Origin: Chloroflexota bacterium
GTDB taxonomy: Bacteria > Chloroflexota > Anaerolineae > SpSt-313
DNA length: 64,000 nt
Direction: 5' to 3'
Assembly: GCA_029553955.1 (NCBI GenBank)
Contig: JAKPJZ010000256.1
Location: forward strand, 62,001 to 126,000
Below the pieces are notes generated by a model. That model saw nothing but the letters and a program-made list of their open reading frames with translations. It made no database searches and was not told the origin of the DNA. Every line of letters starts with the position of its first letter. The stretch's first letter is position 1. Of this stretch, positions 59,837-64,000 are shown piece after piece. A program made the translations under genes and the position numbers.

Positions 59837-62800
59837 CTACGGCGCGTCGGTGTCGACGAGCTGGAAGCGCAGTACGGCGCCGCTGCAGCGGCTGATGGTC
59901 ACCACCCCAGCCGCAGAGTGCCCGGCTACAGAGCCCGCCGCCGGCGGTTCGATCCACACCAGCCGGTACTGCCAACGTGGGCCGGCCAGCCCCGCCGGAA
60001 GCTGCGGCTCGACGCGCACCGTCCAGCCGATGTCTTGGGGTGGGTAGAAGGTCCAGAGCACGGCCTGCCGGCCAAAGGCATCGTGGGCGGTGTAGAGGGT
60101 GGGCTGCTCGGTGCCGCCGACCCAGGCCCTGACCGGCGTGCCCTCCGGCGCGCCGTAGAGCACCGCCACCACGTCGGCGCGCGTGCAGGGCGGCGGCGCC
60201 ACAGAAAGCGGCGCGAATACCGCCAAGGGCGAAAGGCTGGTCACGCTGAAGGTGGCCTTGCCGTCCCGTACGGTGGCGCCGTAGGTCTTGAGCGTGCCCT
60301 TGGCGCAGTGGAGGATGGTCACGGTCTGGCCATTGTACTGCGCGCCCAGCGGTATCGTGATGGTCAGCGTGCCGCTAAAGCCTGGGGAGAGGGAAATATC
60401 TTTCAAGAGCAGCAGCCCGTAAGCGTCATCGTTCATACGCTGCCGGATGGCATCACAGGCGGGATCGACGCCTGGCGCGTGGAGAACCACGTCCGTCACG
60501 GTCAAGACTGCGTCCTTATGGATGCTGCTGCCCGATACGATAATCCCCGTGGCGCTGTCGGTCAGGTTACGGGGGATATAGTCAGGGTCGTCGCCTCCAC
60601 CTGTGTGCTGAAAGGTCGCGCTGATGGTGTGGTTGCCGGCCACGTTGTTGAAGGTGTAGGAAGATAGCGCGCCTTGATCGCTGCCGTCCACGTAGACCGA
60701 CAGAACGCTGTAACTCGCATCTGCCGTGATGGTAAAGGTTATGCTGCTGCCCTGGGCGACGGGCACGGCCCCGCTCGGGCTGATGCTGCCACCGCTCTCC
60801 GCCGCTGCGGTGATCGTGTAGGTGGTCGGCGATGCCTGTGGGGTGGCGACCGCGGTCGCTGCCGCGCCGGCGCCGATGCGGTTGGCCGCCCGCACCATGA
60901 ACGTATAGCTTGTGCCGTTGGTCAGGCCGCCGAAGGTGTGGCCCGTACTGCTGTCCGCGTCCGTCCAGTTCGCGCCGCCGTCCTTGGAAACCTCGTAGCC
61001 GCTGATTGTCGCGCCGCCGTCGCTCGTGGGGGCCGACCAGCTCAGGGTGACCTGGCCGTCGCCGGGCGTGGCCGAGAGGCCCTGCGGGGCCGAGGGTGCT
61101 GATGGGGCAGTATAGCCGTATTCCTCGCTCGCCGGCGACTGCTCGCTGTCGGTATAGATCGTTCCATCTGCCAGTGCCGTGACCTTGAAGGTATAGCTGC
61201 CGCTGCCCGCCGCTTCGATGGCGGTGGTAAAATCGCAAGCTGTGCCTGTTGGCACATGTACCGCGCTGCCCAGGGCCGTGCCATCCTTGTAAAGCTGCAC
61301 GCTGTAGCCCGAGGCGTCTGCAACCGCGACCCAGGTTGCTTTTCCGGGAATGGTGGTATCCCACGAGAGGGACGAGGGAACGGCAAGCTGGGAGGTATCG
61401 CCGGCAAGATACAGTGTGCCGCTTGCCGTATGGCCGGCCGTGGTCGTGATCGCGCCCCCATATCTCCTGGTGACGGCGGGCATCGTGCCGCTGGTGGTCT
61501 CTGCAGCGGTGGTCAGTGTGCTCTGCGGCAGGTAGAAGTACAGCCTGCCCCGGGCATCGGTGAATACATCGTGTATGCCGTAAGCGCGGCTGGCCAAGAA
61601 TACAGTCACCGCCGTGACAGTGTTCACCCCTTGCAGTGTGATGGTGGTTAGGAAAACATCCGCACCGCGGTTGTTCTTCAGCGAGCCGCTGTCGGTCGCT
61701 CCCGTTCCGTGCCCGATGGCCTCCGCACCGCTGCCCCCAGGCGCGGCGTTGATGCTGCCGCCAGTGATCACGACCGTGCCGCCTGCACCTGTGTTGCCGC
61801 CGCCGATGCCCGCGCCGGCGATGCCGCCGTTGCCGCCGCCTGTGGCGCTGATGGTGCCGCCGGTGATGGTGATGTTGCCGCCGCTGCCCTGCTCGCCGCC
61901 GCCGATGCCCGCAGCGCCGCTCATGCTGCCGCCTGTTGCCGCGACACTGCCGCCGCTGATGGTGATGGTGCCGCCGCTGCCGCCATTGCCTCCGCCGCCC
62001 AGGCCAGCGCCCATGCCGCTGCCGCCGCTGGCCGTAACCTTGCCCCCGGTAATGGTGATGTGGCCGCCGTCGCAGACGACGCCATCCCCGAAACCGCCGC
62101 CGATACCCGCGGCGCCATAGTTGTTGTATGCACAGACAGTGCCCGAGGCGATGGTGATCTGGCCGCAAGGTCGGTTGCGGCCGCCGCCGATGCCTGCACC
62201 ATAGCTGCCGCCTGTCGCTGTGAGCGAGCCAGCGCCGCCGATGGCCAGCGTCGCGCCTGCGGGGCAGCCCAGCCCGGCGTAATCTCTGCCACTTTTCAGA
62301 GTGTTGTCCTGCCCCACCAGGGTCAGGCTGACTGCCGAACTGGGCTTGACCTCCAGCGCGCAGGGCGCGGTATTTCCCTCATGGATGATTTTCACGTTAT
62401 TGACCGTGAGCCGGACGGGGTTGGCCTCCGTGCTCGAGGGCGCATCGATCACGATCCTGTCTCTAGAGGTCTGTGCCACGCCCTCAGACATGGACACGGT
62501 ATAGTCGCCGGGCTGGAAGATGCGCAGCACGCCGTCGACGCCGTAGCTGTAGTCACGGGTTGTCTCCACCCGGAATGCGCCCTGCTGTTCGCCCTGCAAC
62601 GTCAGCGTACCCATGGAGGTGAGCGGATCGTCCGTTGTGGCCACGCTGCCGGTGTAGACGCTGCCCCCCGCCCTCGCCGCCGTGGTGGCTGTGCCCAGCG
62701 GCAGATAGAGGTATAGCTTGCCTTCTGCGTCGCTCTTCATACCATTGATGCCGTAGGCATAGCCCGCGCTGGTGATCAGATCGAGCATGTCCCTGGCCTC

Positions 62801-64000
62801 TGTCAACCCCGCCAGTTGAACCGTGGTGCGGTAGACGTTCACGCCGCCTACCTTGGCGGATTGGAGCACGATATCGGCAAGGCTGTTTATGCCTTTGCCG
62901 ATATCCTGTGCACCTGCACTGCCCTGGGCATTGACGCTGCCGCCCGAGATATAGACATGAATTTCGAAGGGTGTCACTGATGTACTGCCGTCGCCGATGC
63001 CGGCTGCGCCGTCATTCCCTTTGGCGGTGATGGTGCCGCCGCTGATGGCAATTGTCGTGGTTTCTGCCAAGTAACCGTCGCTTGCTGCGCCGCAGCCGAT
63101 GCCTGCGCCGCCGCCGGCGCCGCCGCCGGCTGTGACTATGCCGCCGCTGATGGTGATCTTGCCGCCTACCCCGCTCTGGCCGCCACCGATACCTGCGGCG
63201 AAACTTCCGCCGGCGGCATCGACCGTGCCGCCGGAGATATTGATGATACCTCCATGCCCGTAATAGCCGCCGCCGATGCCGGCGCCGCCGTTGTAAAGGG
63301 CAGCTGCGTTGCCGCCCCTGGCTATGACTATGCCGCTGTTTATGCAGATCGTGCCCCCGTCGCCGACGATGCCGTTGCCGATGCCTGCGCCTGCGGCGCC
63401 GCCGTTAGCCCTGAGCTCTCCCGGGCCGTCGATGACAAGCGTGGCCCCGCCCCCGCATTGTATTCCCGCATATTCCTTACCGCTGGTCAGTGTGCTGGTG
63501 GTGCCCCCGGCCAACAACAGGTGGACATAGGAGCTGCCCTGAAGCTCAAAGGCACAAGAAGCGCTCTGAATCCCCACATCGCTGAGCGTAATGCGGATGG
63601 GCTCAGCGGAGGTGCCGCCGTTGACCTGGATCCTGCCGCTGGTGGTCTTGGTGATGCCGCTCTTCATGGACACCGCGTAGCTGCCGGGCTGGCTGAAGAG
63701 GAGCGTGCCGCCGCCCGGATTGTAGGAATATCCTGCGGAATTGTCTGTTGCTACCACAAAATCGCCGGCACCCTGCGGCGTTTGCACGGCAATGGGCACG
63801 ATCTCGGCGGAGCCGTTGTTATAGGTTACGGTGAGCGAGGTGCTGCCTGCCGCCACGCCCGTCACCGTCACCCGGCCGCCGCTCCGGGCCGCCGTGGCGA
63901 TACCCGAGTCAATATCCGTTCCTATCGCTGTAATGGTCAGCGGCCCCAGCCCCAGTTCTAAGGCCGTGAAACTGATGCTGCCGCCGGTGAGCACGCTCTG
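59837..64000 (-). CDS. Large secreted surface protein with GAGIGGG repeats, FN3 and shared C-terminal domain (partial)
   Basis: At least 1387 codons; the frame is open to the window edge, so the N-terminus is missing. Two long blocks of right-handed beta-type repeats (about 85-470 and 470-870) contain repeated GGTITISGGSVAATGG- and GAGIGGG-like units, each introduced by a segment such as GDYTVSMSEGVAQTSRDRIV. This layout matches carbohydrate-binding Cthe_2159-type surface proteins. A fibronectin III domain lies near 965-1053 (PQGLSATPGDGQVTLSWSAP), a bacterial repeat near 1060-1130 (GGSISPSGAVPVAQGSSITF), and a 115-residue C-terminal domain (PPPCTRADVVAVLYGAPEGT ... AVLWTFYPPQDIGWTVRVEP ... 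FQLVDTDAP) shared with the Tat protein at 45001. No LPXTG motif or membrane anchor is present. Confidence 0.85.
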   Translation of the reverse strand, partial: QSVLTGGSISFTALELGLGPLTITAIGTDIDSGIATAARSGGRVTVTGVAAGSTSLTVTYNNGSAEIVPIAVQTPQGAGDFVVATDNSAGYSYNPGGGTLLFSQPGSYAVSMKSGITKTTSGRIQVNGGTSAEPIRITLSDVGIQSASCAFELQGSSYVHLLLAGGTTSTLTSGKEYAGIQCGGGATLVIDGPGELRANGGAAGAGIGNGIVGDGGTICINSGIVIARGGNAAALYNGGAGIGGGYYGHGGIINISGGTVDAAGGSFAAGIGGGQSGVGGKITISGGIVTAGGGAGGGAGIGCGAASDGYLAETTTIAISGGTITAKGNDGAAGIGDGSTSVTPFEIHVYISGGSVNAQGSAGAQDIGKGINSLADIVLQSAKVGGVNVYRTTVQLAGLTEARDMLDLITSAGYAYGINGMKSDAEGKLYLYLPLGTATTAARAGGSVYTGSVATTDDPLTSMGTLTLQGEQQGAFRVETTRDYSYGVDGVLRIFQPGDYTVSMSEGVAQTSRDRIVIDAPSSTEANPVRLTVNNVKIIHEGNTAPCALEVKPSSAVSLTLVGQDNTLKSGRDYAGLGCPAGATLAIGGAGSLTATGGSYGAGIGGGRNRPCGQITIASGTVCAYNNYGAAGIGGGFGDGVVCDGGHITITGGKVTASGGSGMGAGLGGGGNGGSGGTITISGGSVAATGGSMSGAAGIGGGEQGSGGNITITGGTISATGGGNGGIAGAGIGGGNTGAGGTVVITGGSINAAPGGSGAEAIGHGTGATDSGSLKNNRGADVFLTTITLQGVNTVTAVTVFLASRAYGIHDVFTDARGRLYFYLPQSTLTTAAETTSGTMPAVTRRYGGAITTTAGHTASGTLYLAGDTSQLAVPSSLSWDTTIPGKATWVAVADASGYSVQLYKDGTALGSAVHVPTGTACDFTTAIEAAGSGSYTFKVTALADGTIYTDSEQSPASEEYGYTAPSAPSAPQGLSATPGDGQVTLSWSAPTSDGGATISGYEVSKDGGANWTDADSSTGHTFGGLTNGTSYTFMVRAANRIGAGAAATAVATPQASPTTYTITAAAESGGSISPSGAVPVAQGSSITFTITADASYSVLSVYVDGSDQGALSSYTFNNVAGNHTISATFQHTGGGDDPDYIPRNLTDSATGIIVSGSSIHKDAVLTVTDVVLHAPGVDPACDAIRQRMNDDAYGLLLLKDISLSPGFSGTLTITIPLGAQYNGQTVTILHCAKGTLKTYGATVRDGKATFSVTSLSPLAVFAPLSVAPPPCTRADVVAVLYGAPEGTPVRAWVGGTEQPTLYTAHDAFGRQAVLWTFYPPQDIGWTVRVEPQLPAGLAGPRWQYRLVWIEPPAAGSVAGHSAAGVVTISRCSGAVLRFQLVDTDAP

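Overview
The window is GC-rich, gene-dense bacterial DNA. It suggests a member of the Chloroflexota, probably an anaerobic or oxygen-tolerant Anaerolineae-like lineage; this is inference from gene content (CIRCE-controlled groESL whose GroEL lacks the usual GGM tail, a histone-deacetylase-like amidohydrolase, MscL with a zinc ribbon, XPB-N-like protein, Thr/Pro-linker surface proteins, zwf-opcA) and not from a marker-gene phylogeny. No rRNA, tRNA, CRISPR array or intact insertion sequence was seen.

Layout. 0-7.3 kb: end of valS, a frameshifted membrane gene, a small antitoxin-like protein, a P-loop kinase-like protein, a GT-C membrane glycosyltransferase, an Eis-like acetyltransferase and a HAD phosphatase. 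7.5-17.1 kb: proteostasis and translation block on the minus strand (groES-groEL under CIRCE, a PA14 surface protein, a zinc-ribbon protein, clpC, a four-S1-domain protein). 17.4-36.9 kb: mostly plus-strand housekeeping and accessory genes (DksA-like protein, corA, PAP2 phosphatase, ferredoxin-nitroreductase, several GNATs, MATE exporter, YjbQ, SanA-like protein, polysaccharide deacetylase lipoprotein, mscL, histone-deacetylase-like enzyme, an aminoglycoside/lincosamide nucleotidyltransferase relative, ppa). 37-40.7 kb: SAM hydroxide adenosyltransferase and zwf-opcA. 40.9-49.7 kb: glycan locus with a Stealth phosphotransferase, GT10 fucosyltransferase-like enzyme, a NodB-PqqD fusion, a Tat-secreted protein and a 1240-residue protein carrying four different glycosyltransferase domains. 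49.8-59.2 kb: two-component system followed by a reductive oxygen/peroxide defence cluster: receiver-rubrerythrin fusion, a peroxiredoxin whose catalytic cysteine codon is an in-frame TGA followed by a SECIS-like hairpin (probable selenoprotein), rubredoxin, flavodiiron protein, FAD oxidoreductase, PfpI protein and FMN reductase. 59.8 kb to the end: a large repetitive surface protein running off the window.

The most unusual non-coding feature is a set of eleven long, perfect or nearly perfect intergenic palindromes (arms 32-49 bp, several with no spacer). Their sequences differ from locus to locus, yet the two arms at each locus match: 2 mismatches in about 429 paired positions and no G-T pairs. 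They share an outer GGGGTTTTGG-like motif and often a GCCCGCGGGC centre, and several carry a conserved flank. A second family is a 123-144 bp TIR element present twice in opposite orientation, each copy supplying the TAG stop codon of the gene it abuts. Shorter dispersed repeats fill most gaps. Several strong sigma-70-type promoters with 17-bp spacing are readable.
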